Assembly: GCA_034440575.1 (NCBI GenBank)
Contig: JAOTOL010001304.1
Coordinates: forward strand, 399,501 to 463,500
Source: Imbricaverruca yamaguchii
Taxonomy: Eukaryota; Arthropoda; Thecostraca; Neoverrucidae
DNA length: 64,000 nucleotides
Direction: 5' to 3'
In this document: positions 21,681-34,023 of the stretch, one piece after another
How the letters are laid out: every line of letters begins with the position of its first letter
Position numbering within the stretch: position 1 is the stretch's first letter
Position numbers and translations under genes: made by a program
The notes under the pieces: model-generated
The model's database searches: none
What the model was told of the DNA's origin: nothing
The model's input: the letters and a program-made list of their open reading frames with translations, nothing else

Positions 21681-22491
21681 CACAAGACGGAAGGCACTTG
21701 TTGGGATTGAACATCTTTCTCTCATGAATTTCGGATTTCCGTGGTTCACGCTAAGGAAACCAATAGGCGGTCCTAAAGTCTGCAAACCAATCCATCAATC
21801 CTGTACGACAGACGGCTCACTTTGTATGGATGACGGAAGACTCGATCGGCGTGCAATTGCGCATAGATCAGAAAATGTGAATATTTTACGTCATTCTCTG
21901 CGAGCGCACGCCTTTTGTGACAACAGATGACTGATTAAGCTATTCGTATTCACCCTTGCCCTTGCTGGCGGCCCTCACTGTTATTCAACCCGCACCAGAA
22001 CTTCAAGCGTTTGCTTCCCCAGTGTCTTTCAGCAATTTATTGCAACAATCTCGCAGAAGCGTGCAATAGTGTTCATCTTTCATCGGCTCCTTATCGTTGC
22101 CCAAGTTCGAGGTGCTTGCGCGCCGGTCATTGCCCACTTGCCGTCTGTACCACCGCATAGCACTCCCCTCACTACACTGATGTGAAACATGTCCTCCCCC
22201 GGAAACCACCAGCCTTGTGCCTGGTCAACTTACCAGAAAACCTGCGATTGCGGCGTGTGTGCCACCACCAGCAGGGCGCGTGGTCGGTGTTCAGGTGCCC
22301 AATTATCGTCGCCAGCAGTCGAGTGGCGCCGTCGGCACCAACTCGTGTGTTCGCCCTGCACGCAGCCCATAACCCTGTCGCTCACAGGCTGTGACAACCG
22401 TGTGGTGTGCACGCAACACCAGTGCACGCAGGCCGATGAATGGCCACTGCGCGCCTCGTGCATGTCGCGTGACGCCACCGCCTGGTTTCAG
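21681..22491. other. End of intron 3
   Basis: No mobile element identified. The last 250 bp are GC-rich and open in several frames up to the exon 4 acceptor CTGGTTTCAG at 22482-22491. The peptides upstream of the acceptor have no similarity to carbonic anhydrase. Confidence 0.45.
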
Positions 22492-22584
22492 CTGCACCTG
22501 GTACACTACAACAAGAAGTACGGCAGTTTTGCGGCCGCCGCCGACAAGGACGACGGCCTGGCGGTTATCGGTATCTTCATCAAG
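22492..22584 (+). CDS. Alpha-carbonic anhydrase, exon 4 (zinc ligand 3)
   Basis: Encodes LHLVHYNKKYGSFAAAAD followed by KDDGLAVIGIFIK, residues 117-147 of the joined protein. His118 in LHLVH is the third zinc ligand (CA II His119), and DGLAVIGIF is the conserved core beta-strand. The exon is exactly 93 bp, matching the length of the equivalent exon of vertebrate CA genes as I know it. Acceptor TTTCAG, donor AAG|GTCAGT, phase 0 on both sides, fitting exon 3 (ends AAE) and exon 5 (starts VGK). It is 11.6 kb from exon 3 and 28.4 kb from exon 5. With His93 and His95 the full zinc site is intact, so the gene looks functional up to here. Confidence 0.95.
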
Positions 22585-22924
22585 GTCAGTCACCCGCTCC
22601 CTGTTGAGTCAGCCCCACACACGCTTCTGGTCGTTCACCTACCGATTACGGGTGACTCAGCGGCGTAGGAGGGCTACTGCATGGATGGCGACTTCGATTG
22701 TTCATCAGGATAAACGTCTTCCCTCTCCGTGTGTTAATCAAGGCTAGCGATCTTTGTCCACTCACATCGGGTTGACCGTAGGCTTCGATGCATCTCCGTG
22801 CTGGCAGCTTGGGGTTCAATTGCACTCAAATGGCCATACGGCTTGTGCTAAAGCGACTGCTGACTGCCGTAAAGGTGTCACTATCTGCAGTTGATGAGAA
22901 AGATGATCCGTTCTTCGATGTCAC

Positions 22925-23665
22925 TATCCTACTGCCTCAAAAGTGTCACTATCGTACTGCCGTTAATGTGTCACTTTCGTACCGCTGTTAAAGTGCGGCA
23001 TCCATACCGCCGTTAAGGTGTCACTATCGTACTGCCGTTAATGTGTCACTTTCGTACCGCTGTTAAAGTGCGGCATCCATACCGCCGTTAAGGTGTCACT
23101 ATCCTTCTGCCGTGAAGGTGTCACTATCATACCGTCGTTAAGGTGTCACTGTAGTACTGCCGTGCAGGTGTCAGTATAGTACTGTCGTAAGGGTGTCACT
23201 ATCGTACTGCTGCAAAAGTGTCACTATCATACCGCCGTTAAGGTGTCACTGTAGTACTGCCGTGCAGGTGTCAGTATAGTACTGCCGTAAGGGTGTCACT
23301 ATCGTACTGCTGCAAAAGTGTCACTATCATACCGCCGTTAAGGTGTCACTATCCTGCCGTTAAGGTGTCACTGTAGTACTGCCGTAAAGGTGTCACTATA
23401 GTACTGCCGTCAAGGTGTCACTATAGTACTGCTGCAAAAGTATCACTATCATACCGCAGTTAAGGTGTCACTATCCTGCCGTAAAGGCGTCACTGTAGTA
23501 CTGCCGTAAAGGTGTCACTGTAGTATTGCCGTAAAGGTGTCACTATAGTACTGCCGTAAGGGTGTCACTATCGTACTGCTGCAAAAGTGTCACTATAGTA
23601 CTGCAGTAAAGGTATTACTATCATTCTGCCGCAAAGGTGTTCTTACCGCACTGCAGTAAGGATGT
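22925..23665. repeat. 25-bp minisatellite, about 29 copies
   Basis: Unit CCGTTAAGGTGTCACTATCG plus TACTG, period 25 bp with occasional deletions (ACTATCCTGCCG). Higher-order structure is visible: a segment of about 75 bp (23215-23330) repeats nearly exactly, so multi-unit blocks were duplicated. It begins about 340 bp after the exon 4 donor. Confidence 0.95.
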
Positions 23666-23669
23666 CACC

Positions 23670-26600
23670 ATTTATTGATTTATTTATTTTGCAATGCATG
23701 CCCTCAACGTGCAGTGGCTGTTACGAACAGTCTGGGTTGAACTCACGGATATCTACAAAGAAAGGATAGATCTGTGGTCAATAGTGGGAGCAGATGCGCA
23801 ACAAACATTCGTAGGCCAACATAATACAATATCCATATCACTCTCCGCACTGCACACACCGTACTTGCAACACGAGCCATACAACGAGTGGCTTGTAGAA
23901 GTGATAGGAAAGCGATGGCCTAAAGGTGACTTCATAGTGTACACATATCCATGGTGTAAGTTTTTGTATGACTAGTGTTGTTCGTGGAGATACGCTAGTG
24001 CATGTTTCTTGAAGTTAGACAGCCTCGATGTTTTTGTTTCAGTAGGAAGTTTGTTGTAGTGCAAGACAGACGAGTAGAGAAATCTCCTGCGGCCAGCCTC
24101 TCTATGTACGGCTGGCAGGTGCAGGTGGTCGTCTGCACGTGTGTGACGGTTTCGCAGGGTAGAGTTTGCAGTGATTTGACCGGCAATGTGCGTAGGATCA
24201 CCCGTTAGAATGATCTTGTGAAGCAAAGTGAGACTGTGAAATAGGTACAGATCAGCTGCAGTGAGGAGACCTCGTTTCGGGCATCAGAAATATGATCAAA
24301 TTTCCGGAGACCTGACACGACTCTAGTGGCGAAGTTAATGATCTTGTCTAGTCTGTGGATGTTTGCTGACGACCCGTTCCCGTAAACAGATATGCAGTAT
24401 CGGATATTGGATATAACTAGGCTATTGACTAAAGTGAAGAGGGTACTTGTTGGCAGATGGTGACGCAGATGGCTCAGGGCCAGAAGGAACCCAGTGCACT
24501 TACGGACCACAACAGCTACAGCTACATGGGAATCCCACGACATGTGGCGATCGAATGTCACCCCAAGGTTCTTACATGAATGTTTTTCATCTATCACGGC
24601 GTCCCTAAAGCACACTCGTATCGGGGTAATATTGCGCAGATTTTGACGCGATCCGAGAGTAAGAAGCTGTGTTTTGGTCGGTTCACCTTTAAGCCGTTGT
24701 CCAGGAACTAGACGTAGAGTTGGCTCAGACATGTCTCCATCTGACTTACCAGATTTTGGAGATCAGATTTCCGACCGGAAATGAGGACCTGGGTGTCGTC
24801 TGCGAACTGGGTGACATGTGCTACCTGGACGTGCTGACTGAGGTCGTTCGAGAAGATGCAATAGAGAAGTGGACCTAATGATGAGCCTTGAAAGATACCT
24901 ATGTTGTTTGGGAGAAAGGAGGAGAGATGCCTGTTTCCGTGTTGATCTGAGACCCTAACAGCCTGCGTGTGACCTCCCAGATATGCTTTAAACCAGTCGG
25001 TATCTATTCCATGGAGTTCAAGTTTAGTGAGCAGTTTGGTGTTGTCTATTACATCGAAACATTTACTGAGGTCCAGTGTGCAAAGGAAAGCTACTTCCGA
25101 ACGGTCCATTGCTGCTAGTATTTCGTCCGTGACTGAGATATGGGTGGTTTCCGTAGAGTGGCGTGGTCTGAAGCCGTGCTGAGTTTGGGTCAGTAGGTGG
25201 TTTGAGTTTAGGTAATGATATAGTTGTTTCTGCACTACTCTCTCAGTGATCTTGGCGATAACCGGAACTAGTGAGATGGGTCTAAAATTAGAGGGATCCG
25301 AAGGATCTCCTGATTTGTGAATTGGAGTTTCTATTGACTGTTTCCAAGTGGACGGGATATCAGCTGTAGTCAGGCATGTGTTTATAATATCGAGCAGCAC
25401 TTCGCCGATAAAAAAGAAAAGAAATTTGATAACCTTAATACAGATCCCGTCTGGTCCGCACGCAAATGTGCTTCTCATGTTTATGACGATTTTGGCTAGC
25501 TGTTCAAGAGATATGGATGATACTTTACAGGAGCTGGTCGAGACGCGCGATAGCCGGCAACTGGGAGGTGTGTGTTCAGGCATGTTTGCCTGGCATTTGA
25601 CCTCTGCTGATACTTTTGGTCCGACACTAATAAAATATTGATTTAGCTGCTCAGGTAGGACCTGAGGTTGTACTCTGTGAGACCTTTTTTGTATCGATAA
25701 TAGGCTTGATAGCACGGCACGCAGCTGATGGGCCTTTCTGAGCTAACTTTCCCGCTAATCTGTTCCCCACAGTCAGCTCTAATAGCTGATCGAACCTGTT
25801 GGTTAAGTGCTTTGTAAGTGTTTCTATCTTGTAAGCGCAAGGCTACATTTCGCCGATGCATGAGATGTTTGGTAGCTTCGCTAACATGTGGTGCTGTTGG
25901 GTTCCGGATTTTGATGTTTCTGAGTGGCAGATGCTCGTCGAGAATAGGTGTCAGCAATCTCAGCAGGGTGTCCCATTTATCGGTTACTGAGATGCGACCA
26001 GTGACCTGGACCCAGTCGATCTCACCAAGGTCAAGGGTCAGTTCTGAGGTGTCCACTCGTCCGAAAGAACGTGACTTTATCACGGTGTTAACTGAGGCAG
26101 GCCTGTTTACTTTAATTGAACATGTGATAAATTTGTGGGGACTGAGTTTTTAGTGGCACAAGCTCACTTTAGGTCTGTCGACAGAGGTGGGCGAATTTGT
26201 TAAGATGACATCCAATAAAGAGCCTGTGGCGAATGTAGGGCGCTTCACTATTACGGTAAGTGAATTGTTTTTAACGAACTCAAGTAGGTGTGTTTTGCTG
26301 GGGCAATTTGCCGTGTCGAGAAGATTGCAATTTAGATCACCTGCGAGGTAGAAAGTGCCGGTAAAGTTCAGTGTCGCCAATTGAACCTGTCTTTCGAGCT
26401 CAGCGAAGTCATCATTTAAGGCAGGTAGTGTTACGAGGAGGTCGATAGATTCCCGCCAGAATGAAATACCTTCCGCTTTTACCTTTAACTTTGGTCCAGA
26501 GTGATTCTAATTTGGAGCTCGAGTTTGGAAGCGTAGAAATTTCCAAAACGGTAATAGTGAGCGCTGACTTGGCGATAATCGCCACCCCACCGTAACCACT

Positions 26601-26960
26601 AGAGTCAGGCCGGTCCGCACGTTTTAACTGGTAACCAGGGAAGTTAATGAGACGCGCGGGGGTCGCAGCCAGGTCGCAGCCAGGTCTCAGTCACCTCAGC
26701 TAGGTCTAGAGAGTAAGAAAGAAGGTCGTGCTGTAGCTCAAGCAGCTTAGGTTTTATAGATTGGGCATTGATGAGTCCCAGGTGCAGCTGCCCTTTGCGC
26801 TGCTGAGTCGTCGCCTGGCTTGTTCCGCCTCGTGATCCCCGTCGTCTGCCACCCCTGACGTCGCGCCTGCCCCGTCGTGGTCTCTTTGGCGTCTCCTACC
26901 AGTACCCGCTGGCCAACATTAGTCCCTACTCTTCGAAGTGCGCATTTAATCACAGTACGT
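23670..26960 (-). mobile_element. Jockey-superfamily LINE, near full-length ORF2, decayed
   Basis: Read on the minus strand from 26960: an Arg-rich leader (DVRGGRRRGSRGG), LGLINAQSIKPKLLELQHD opening the endonuclease, and the endonuclease motif GDLN near 26340. Next comes a linker and a reverse transcriptase (25715-24708) with GPDGICIKVIK, FRPISLVPVIAKI, TLDLSKCFDVIDNTKLL, GIFQGSSLGPLLY and QFADDTQVL. The C-terminal region (CKNLGVTFDRHMSWDSH) ends at about 23972 with FKKHALAYLHEQH. Breaks: a frame change near 25690, a stop in place of Trp at about 24711 followed by a frameshift near 24680, and another frameshift near 24215. The 3' UTR ends in an AAAT-rich tail at about 23672. The element is inactive. 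FADD plus CFDVIDH-type motifs place it in the Jockey/CR1/L2 group; the clade is uncertain. Confidence 0.85.
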
Positions 26961-27659
26961 GATTATCAAGGTGACAAAGCCAATAATTGTGCATGTTGCC
27001 GAACAGTCAAATGACTTGATCCGCGCTGGAGTCAGAGCGATGCCAGATATAAGCTTGGCTCCACGTCTCTTACGATACACGACGAACACACGTCATCAGG
27101 ACTGCGACAAGCATTGCTTTGACAAGAGCAGACGTTGGCTAAAATATTTAGGCAAGCTAAAACTTCTTGACTGCCGGCGCAAAATAAAAAATCACGCTTT
27201 TCAAACCATGAAGGGCGATTTAGATTCGTTCGCACCCCGTTATTCGGCATTCTCACTCGAAATAAATTGGCTGCGTCACTGACGCTATGTGAATCAAACT
27301 TCTGTCATGCATGCACTAATGCAGTGGCAACGATAATTTCAATGCTAGACCAGCTCGGAAGCAATTTTGATAAGAGCTGAATTGTGGGCGGAATGGAAAA
27401 TTACCACGTAATACCATGCATGTTTTGGCTAAATGTGTTCTATTTTTACCTAAAGGAAATACATTAATTTTCAAATATGATTGTATTATTCGCGTCGTGT
27501 AACCTGAAACTTCACGCATTTTGCAGTACAACACGACATAAATACGGTAACACAAGTTGTTTATCAATCAGATTTTAATACGAGGAGCATAAAGCTGGGG
27601 AAGACGAGACAGCCAGGATTGGGGAAGGCCCTCTCTCCCACTGCAGATTGTTTATCCGT

Positions 27660-27980
27660 TGTGTGCTCTGTGGTGGAGGTGAATTTGTATTTTGGGCGCA
27701 TCGACTGCGTTCGTCATTTTGCGCACATGAATATATATTCCGGCGCCCAACAGAGTGCGTATTAAAACAACGATATTTTGGAGGAAGCAAACACATGAAG
27801 CAGAAAAAGAATCTTGGGTTCTTTAATAACGGAATTGAGTGCTAGGTGATATACCGTCGACAATTTATCACGCCGGTTGGTCGCGGGTTGGACTTGGTAA
27901 TTCCGCTGGTTGCGGGACTCGAACCCATGATCTTGCGGTCAAGAGCCTAACACCCTACCGACTAAGCTACCGCGGCTCCA
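27660..27980 (-). mobile_element. tRNA-headed SINE with a conserved body stem-loop
   Basis: The minus-strand head (27979 to about 27904) resembles a tRNA: GCGGTAGCTTAGTCGGTAGG is the A box and D-arm, CTCTTGACCGCAAGATC an anticodon-like arm, and GGTTCGAGTCC the B box. The body continues to about 27660 and carries near 27730-27691 the motif GCGCAAAATGACGAACGC followed by AGTCGATGCGCCC. That motif recurs at 41221, 43799 and 57938 outside any tRNA head. The structure (tRNA promoter, body, shared 3' stem-loop) is that of a SINE. The exact 3' end is not certain. Confidence 0.65.
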
Positions 27981-27999
27981 CCAAACGCATCACATTGGA

Positions 28000-30875
28000 G
28001 GTTATCGGTAGCAGGTTCACATAAGCCACGCGGCTTAATGAGATGACAATGCATCAATGCATTACAATACCTAACATTACAGTGCGTGCATATCTGGCAC
28101 TTTATAAAATTTGACGAACTGGCAATAGATGGAACATCCTCATCGTGACATTTGTGGCTGAGAACAACTCGACATGCATATATACACATACTACCCACGA
28201 GCACCGTAGTGGGACGATGAGTATGCGTAAACCTACAGGCTACGCTCTACCAACTTCACAAACACAGGCATATATCAGTTTTTGAGTTTGACACACACTC
28301 AGTGGAACTGCAACACGTACGTCTAGTCTCGTGTAATTTTTGTGTAAAACGTCCTGATATCCAGCTATATGATCAACGGCAGGTGATGCACCCATACGCC
28401 CAAACAATGAATGATTCAAACATTGATCTAAATGTGAAGTGTCGACCCAATGCAGCTTACACTTCGCAGTCACTGAGCAAACTGCTCGGATTTTCGCTGC
28501 TTCCGCTTTGCGAGTTTGGCGACGTTCGCCTTGTTGTTCACCAGCCAGAGACGAATAAATGTCCAGATCCTCGTAAAGTACTTAATGACATTTTATATGT
28601 GGAAGTGAATCTGGATTCCAACACCTGGCGGAAACTTCCAATGACGTCTGGATGTCTGCTGAGATTATTAGGTTCTTGGGCATGGTGAACACGAAACGCT
28701 GCACCCATATCTCTGAATGCGTGAAATAATTCCTCGGTGGGAACCGTCAGGCCGCTAAGGCTCAGGAGGCGAGTCCAGAGCGCTTCTCGTGGTTCATTTC
28801 GGCATACGCAGATAGGATCCCAGCGATCTGTCCGTTGGTTTCCTTCTGGCCATGGACCGGGCCACATATCATCCCTCCTACCCACCACGCTTAACATTTT
28901 AAACATACCTTCAATTCACATCATTATCTCATGTGATTTGAAGGAAGCTGATATTCATTTCTGTGGGAAATGAAAACTCAGCAAATCAGCAGTTCAAGTT
29001 CATGTGCTGATATCTAGAAAAGAAAGTAATTCCACCAAGATAACAATAATAATATCGTTAAAATAAATTGTTTTCGAACACCAGGAAAAGACAACACTTA
29101 TTTGACAATTACAGTTCATGCTATCCCCCACCACAAAAAAATATGGTAAATGTGGGGAAATGGGGCTTTTGGTGGCTAACGACGAACACTGATGTCAAAT
29201 TACAAAAATAACCTAACTGAATCTAATATAACCAACTGATGTTGGACCTGGGTGTTGAATGTGATTCACCATTCACCATTTTACTTTAATTACGCCATTG
29301 CATCAAATGTGCACAGTAGATTAATTCACCTAGTGGCATGGAAACTCAGTTAATGGAAATATACATTTTACACCATAGGCTGAATCTTTTATCATTACCC
29401 CATGTAGAAAGGGCTGGCCATTATTCTGCTGGAATATCATGGTGAAAAAGGGTAAATATAGCCACATATAAATATACGCATCTATTTTTATAATGAAACC
29501 TTGTTTTGGTTTTTCATGCAGAATTGCCTATCCTATCTTTTTGTCAATTTTCCACTAATCCCAAGCCTTCCTTGTTCTTCGTTCAACACAGTTTATGTAA
29601 TAGAGTTTTTAGGATAGTGGGAAGAAGTTGCTAGTAAGCCTTAAGCTCTTGGAAGCCTAAAATAGCACCTGTGAACTTTACCAGCTCCACACACAAAAAC
29701 AAATGGTATAACTATGCAATCTGACCTTCATATTTTGGTAGAGACAGGCCCATCATTTATGAATACCACCGTCTTTTTTGTTATTTATGTGCTGAACATG
29801 ATGTGGGAGACATCCAAAGGTAGGTGTTCGAGAAACAAAACGTGTTCAGATACACCCCCTCTTCCCCTCCTCTGGTGCCATTTTCAGGCTTTTGAGAGCA
29901 GCTGCCCGTCCATGATGCAATGGCCACTTACAAAATTTTGCACAAATTGGTGCATGACACAGTATGGCATGATTCCATATAGCACACAGGAACAATATGA
30001 TAATTGATAGGGGATCAATGCACATGCCAACATTAATCACCAGATTGCATCAATGACATGTTGGCAAGTTGACATTGTAGGCATAGGGCCTTGATTCGCA
30101 TAAATTGTTTGAGGTGTGTGTTCTCAATATCAACCACGCCATGGATAAGTTAATTCTGGGGATGGTGCCTTTCAGTTCAAAGCCACCGGCATGCTAGCAA
30201 AAGAAGATAAAACCTCCAAGCTTCAATGAACTATATAAATGCATTACAAACGGTGATAAAACTAATGGTGGGAAAAGCGCCATAATAATGCTAAAATGAA
30301 AGTACCATATTTAGTAGATTTATTAGTATAGTCCAAAGCTCGAATATAATTCAGCAGTATTCTGGAATGAAAGAGCGCTTGTGGTATATGACGTCACGTG
30401 GCTTAGGTTTTGTCTAGTTTAAACTAACTATGCTATAGCTGCGGACTTTGGAGTACCTGTTGTCTCTAGTTATCTTGTTTCTAACAACAGTTATCTCCTG
30501 GACGGGTGACACATGGTAATTTGCATTATTCGACAAAGTCACGCGAAAAATTCCAATGGCACCATGCATACAGAAACAATATCGCAATCGTGCAAAATCT
30601 GCTGATTGTATATGGGTTAGTGGGGTTCTGCCAGTGATAAAGCTATTAACGGAATCTTGTAGTGGTATTGTTTCATTAGAGTACGGACAAGTGCCTACGA
30701 CACTCACTCCACTGCGTTTCTAAAACTTTGAATTTTGAATTTTGAAAAATAGAAGCTAAAAGAAAATCTATGTAAAGTGACATTTCCAAAATATCGAGAC
30801 CAAAAGTTGGAAAAAAAAGTTAACGTCTATGTTGCAAAAATATTCAGCTAAAAAGGTTAAATAATGAATGAACAA
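28000..30875. other. Intron 4, AT-rich sequence; no supported gene
   Basis: 28240-28910 holds overlapping open frames on both strands (128 codons + at 28302-28688, 122 codons - at 28538-28906) that I cannot assign to a family. 28980-30870 is AT-rich, unique-looking and contains no array or mobile element I can identify. Confidence 0.4.
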
Positions 30876-30884
30876 AATCCGATC

Positions 30885-31012
30885 GCTACGCGCAATGTCA
30901 TCCTTGGTCTTGTACATCGTGGGACCTCTATCAGAGGGATGGCCTGCACTTTTCTGAGAAGGGGGTCCATGTGTTAGGCAAAGTATACGAGCATGTCCTT
31001 CAGGGAAACTAG
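30885..31012 (+). pseudogene. CR1-like ORF1, C-terminal remnant (esterase-type end)
   Basis: The reading frame ending TAG at 31010-31012 gives SWDLYQRDGLHFSEKGVHVL and then GKVYEHVLQGN. DGLHFSEKG matches the last catalytic block (D-x-x-H) of the SGNH-type esterase domain that CR1-group ORF1 proteins carry. Everything 5' of this was lost by 5' truncation. The stop lies just before the ORF2 region, as in two-ORF LINEs. Confidence 0.65.
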
Positions 31013-31020
31013 GAAATGGG

Positions 31021-34000
31021 GTGGGGAGGGATGAAATTGCATTGCCAACTCAGGAATATTCCAATAGTGTCAGCCAAGGAAATAGAACCTCAAAGTCTGC
31101 AAATAGGGACAGCAGCAACTCAAGGGGACAGAGTTATAGTTCATCTAGTGATAAAAGAACTCTTCAATATGAAAAAGCCAAAGGTGGTTATGGAGCATTC
31201 GTTAAGTGTATGATGTTTAATGCTCAGAGTATCCGTTCCAAATTTGATGAGTTCAAGTGTTATGTTGCTGAGGAGGAACCGGATTTTGTTTGCATTACGG
31301 AGGCATGGGTCAGTGAAGGGTATTTTGGAGATAACTTACAGGACTATGAGATCCAGGGATACAATATGTTTTCGTGCAATAGGGGTCCAGCAATGAAAGG
31401 GGGTGGTGTAATGCTCTATATGAATAGCTTATTCAGTTCTCAAAAAGTAGCAGGTGGGGATAAAAATGTGTCTGTGGAGTCCATTTGGCTTGATGTCACT
31501 GTGGGAAAAGGCAACAGCAATACTCTTAGGATAGGAGCTTTCTACCGATCAGGAACCCTGCCACATTCTCAGCAACTGGAGCTTGACAAGGTGATTTGTG
31601 AGGAAATCAGTAGAAACTTTAAGAGGAAGTGCCTTATTCTCGGTGACTTTAATCTAAAAGGTTATGAATATGCTGGTGTTGGCACCCCATCATGCAAAAT
31701 GTTTAGGAAATGCCTTGAAGAGGACCTGTTCTTACACCAGTTTGTATCGGAACCTACCAGGCATGGTTCATTCTTGGACCTTGTATTCTCGGATTTAAGT
31801 GACTTGGTTCAAGACTTGACTGTAGGCGAAACTCTGGGAAAAAGTGACCATAACATAGTTAGATTCAAGGCACATGTAGGGGAAATTATCAAGGATAATT
31901 TGGTAAAGGTTCCAAATTTCAACAGAGCAGACTTTAACGGCATGAGAGCGGCTTTAAGTGCCATCAGATGGGAAGAAGAATTCTCCAATTTAAATGCCTG
32001 TGAAATGTGGGAAAAGTTCAAATCATACTTGAAGGAAACTCAGATTAGACATGTCCCCCAAAAGCAAAGACGCAAAAGAAGGGTAGGAAAGCCAGCATGG
32101 CTTACACCAGACGTGATAAAAGCAATTAAGGCTAAGAAAACTGCATTTAGAGTTTTTAAAGAAGCCTCAAATGTCGTTAATCTAAAGGCGTATCGAAAAT
32201 CTAGAGATACTGTGAAGCAAAAAACCAGAGCAGCAAAGCGAGCAAAAGAACTGGATTTAGCTAGAAACTGTAATGGGGACAGTAAAAAGTTCTTTAGTTT
32301 CTACAAGCTGAGTAAAGTTTCTAGCACAATTGGTCCACTGGAAGTAAACGGGACTACATTGAGTGAGGATAGTGAGATGGTTGAGGAGCTGAGCAAGCAG
32401 TTCAAATCAATGTTTACATTGGAAGATATGACCAATCTGCCGACCACACACCATAGTTCAGTGACATGGGATCTGACAAATGATGTTGATTTCATTGATA
32501 GTGATGTTGTTTACAATCATATCAGGAAAATGAAGCAAAATAAGGCAGCAGGACCTGATGAAATTTATGCTAGGGTGTTGCGGGAAACTGAAAAGGAACT
32601 GGCATTTCCACTTAGTATAATATTTTGTAGATCAGTTTCACATAATGAAATTCCAACCGATTGGAAAAGGGCAAATGTAGTTCCTATTTTCAAGAAAGGA
32701 GAAAGAGGAAAAGTTGAAAACTATAGGCCAATAAGTCTCACATCCCTAGTATGCAAGGTACTCGAATCAATTATCAAGGATAGAATAGTTAGTTATCTGG
32801 AAGGTAGCAGATTGATTCAAAATACTCAACATGGGTTTAGAAAAGGACGATCGTGTCTCACAAACCTCTTGGACTTTTTGAACTTCGCCACAGAACAATT
32901 TGATCAGGGAAATCAGGTTGATGTAGCATATCTTGACTTTAGTAAGGCCTTTGACAAGGTACCCCATAAACGGTTAATGATACAGCTTCAGTCCCATGGT
33001 ATTGCAGGTAGCATCTTAAAATGGATAGAGTTGTGGCTTTCAGATAGACAGCAAAGAGTGATGCTAAATGGTCCAAAGTCATCATGGCAAAATGTTCTTA
33101 GTGGAGTCCCCCAGGGGTCAGTACTAGGGCCATTACTGTTCATTATATTTGTAAATAACATTGAAAGTGGCCTAAGCAGTAAAGTTGTGAAATTTGCGGA
33201 TGATTTGAAGGTATTTAGGGCAATAACAGGTCAGGATGAGCATATCTCGCTGCAAAAAGACTTAGACGAACTTGTGAAGTGGTCCGAAGAATGGCAAATG
33301 AAATTTAACTTTGATAAGTGCAAAATCATGCATGTAGGTAAGCAGCATATGAAGGCTCCATACTTGATGGGTGGCCAAGTGCTATCAGTGACTCAACAGG
33401 AGAAGGATTTAGGTGCTATTCTAAACACAAAACTGGGGGCATCAGAACAGACCAAGGAAGCCAGGAAGAAGGCACTGAGAATGCTCGGGGCAATAAATAG
33501 GAATGTATCATACAGAAGTGAGGAAGTGATCAGGAACCTTTACTGTGCATACGTCAGGCCACATTTGGAATACTGCATCCAAGCTTGGTCTCCTAGCTAT
33601 GAAAAAGATTGTTGGCTTTTGGAGAGAGTACAAAAGAGGGCTACAAGAATGGTTAATGGCATAAGCAACCTGGCATATGAGGAAAGATTGAAGAAATTGA
33701 ATATGTTTTCACTTAGATATAGAAGGCTGAGAGGAGATCTCATCGAGGTCTTTAAATTTGTCAATGGTCTGGAGAGGGGATACCTTGGGGAAATGTTTGA
33801 ATTTAACAGAAATGATGCAATTAGAGGTCATAAATTCAAAATTAAAGTTAACCACAGCAGAACAAGGTTAAGGCAAACTTTCTTCACCAACAGGGTAGTG
33901 GAACACTGGAACCAGCTGCCAGAAAACATCGTCAGTAGCAGCACAATGAACATCTTTAAAAACAGCATAGACAATCATTATAAGAATATAGGGCTTGCTT

Positions 34001-34023
34001 TTCAGTATTACAGGGAGGGCTGA
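31021..34023 (+). CDS. CR1-like LINE ORF2: endonuclease-reverse transcriptase
   Basis: An uninterrupted frame of 1,000 codons. The N-terminal AP-type endonuclease (about residues 64-285) shows FNAQSIRSKF, CITEAWVSE, GGGVMLYM, ILGDFNLKGY (GDFN at 208-211) and KSDHN (SDH 275-277), with all key residues present. The reverse transcriptase (about 490-790) shows WKRANVVPIFKKG, NYRPISLTSL, QHGFRKGRSC, AYLDFSKAFDKVPHKRL, GVPQGSVLGPLLF and the catalytic KFADDLKVF (FADD 725-728). The C-terminal domain follows, with LEYCIQAWSP and a conserved end. The first in-frame ATG is at 31210, directly before the endonuclease; the preceding 63 codons are open without an ATG, so initiation may be at 31210 or by reinitiation after ORF1. 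The product would copy its own RNA at a nicked target in the nucleus. This is the only intact long ORF in the window. Confidence 0.93.
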   Translation: MGRDEIALPTQEYSNSVSQGNRTSKSANRDSSNSRGQSYSSSSDKRTLQYEKAKGGYGAFVKCMMFNAQSIRSKFDEFKCYVAEEEPDFVCITEAWVSEGYFGDNLQDYEIQGYNMFSCNRGPAMKGGGVMLYMNSLFSSQKVAGGDKNVSVESIWLDVTVGKGNSNTLRIGAFYRSGTLPHSQQLELDKVICEEISRNFKRKCLILGDFNLKGYEYAGVGTPSCKMFRKCLEEDLFLHQFVSEPTRHGSFLDLVFSDLSDLVQDLTVGETLGKSDHNIVRFKAHVGEIIKDNLVKVPNFNRADFNGMRAALSAIRWEEEFSNLNACEMWEKFKSYLKETQIRHVPQKQRRKRRVGKPAWLTPDVIKAIKAKKTAFRVFKEASNVVNLKAYRKSRDTVKQKTRAAKRAKELDLARNCNGDSKKFFSFYKLSKVSSTIGPLEVNGTTLSEDSEMVEELSKQFKSMFTLEDMTNLPTTHHSSVTWDLTNDVDFIDSDVVYNHIRKMKQNKAAGPDEIYARVLRETEKELAFPLSIIFCRSVSHNEIPTDWKRANVVPIFKKGERGKVENYRPISLTSLVCKVLESIIKDRIVSYLEGSRLIQNTQHGFRKGRSCLTNLLDFLNFATEQFDQGNQVDVAYLDFSKAFDKVPHKRLMIQLQSHGIAGSILKWIELWLSDRQQRVMLNGPKSSWQNVLSGVPQGSVLGPLLFIIFVNNIESGLSSKVVKFADDLKVFRAITGQDEHISLQKDLDELVKWSEEWQMKFNFDKCKIMHVGKQHMKAPYLMGGQVLSVTQQEKDLGAILNTKLGASEQTKEARKKALRMLGAINRNVSYRSEEVIRNLYCAYVRPHLEYCIQAWSPSYEKDCWLLERVQKRATRMVNGISNLAYEERLKKLNMFSLRYRRLRGDLIEVFKFVNGLERGYLGEMFEFNRNDAIRGHKFKIKVNHSRTRLRQTFFTNRVVEHWNQLPENIVSSSTMNIFKNSIDNHYKNIGLAFQYYREG

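Noticed and set aside
27904..27979. Functional tRNA gene
   Set aside because: A and B boxes are good, but the acceptor stem does not pair and a SINE body follows; the same applies to 15.4 and 63.5 kb.
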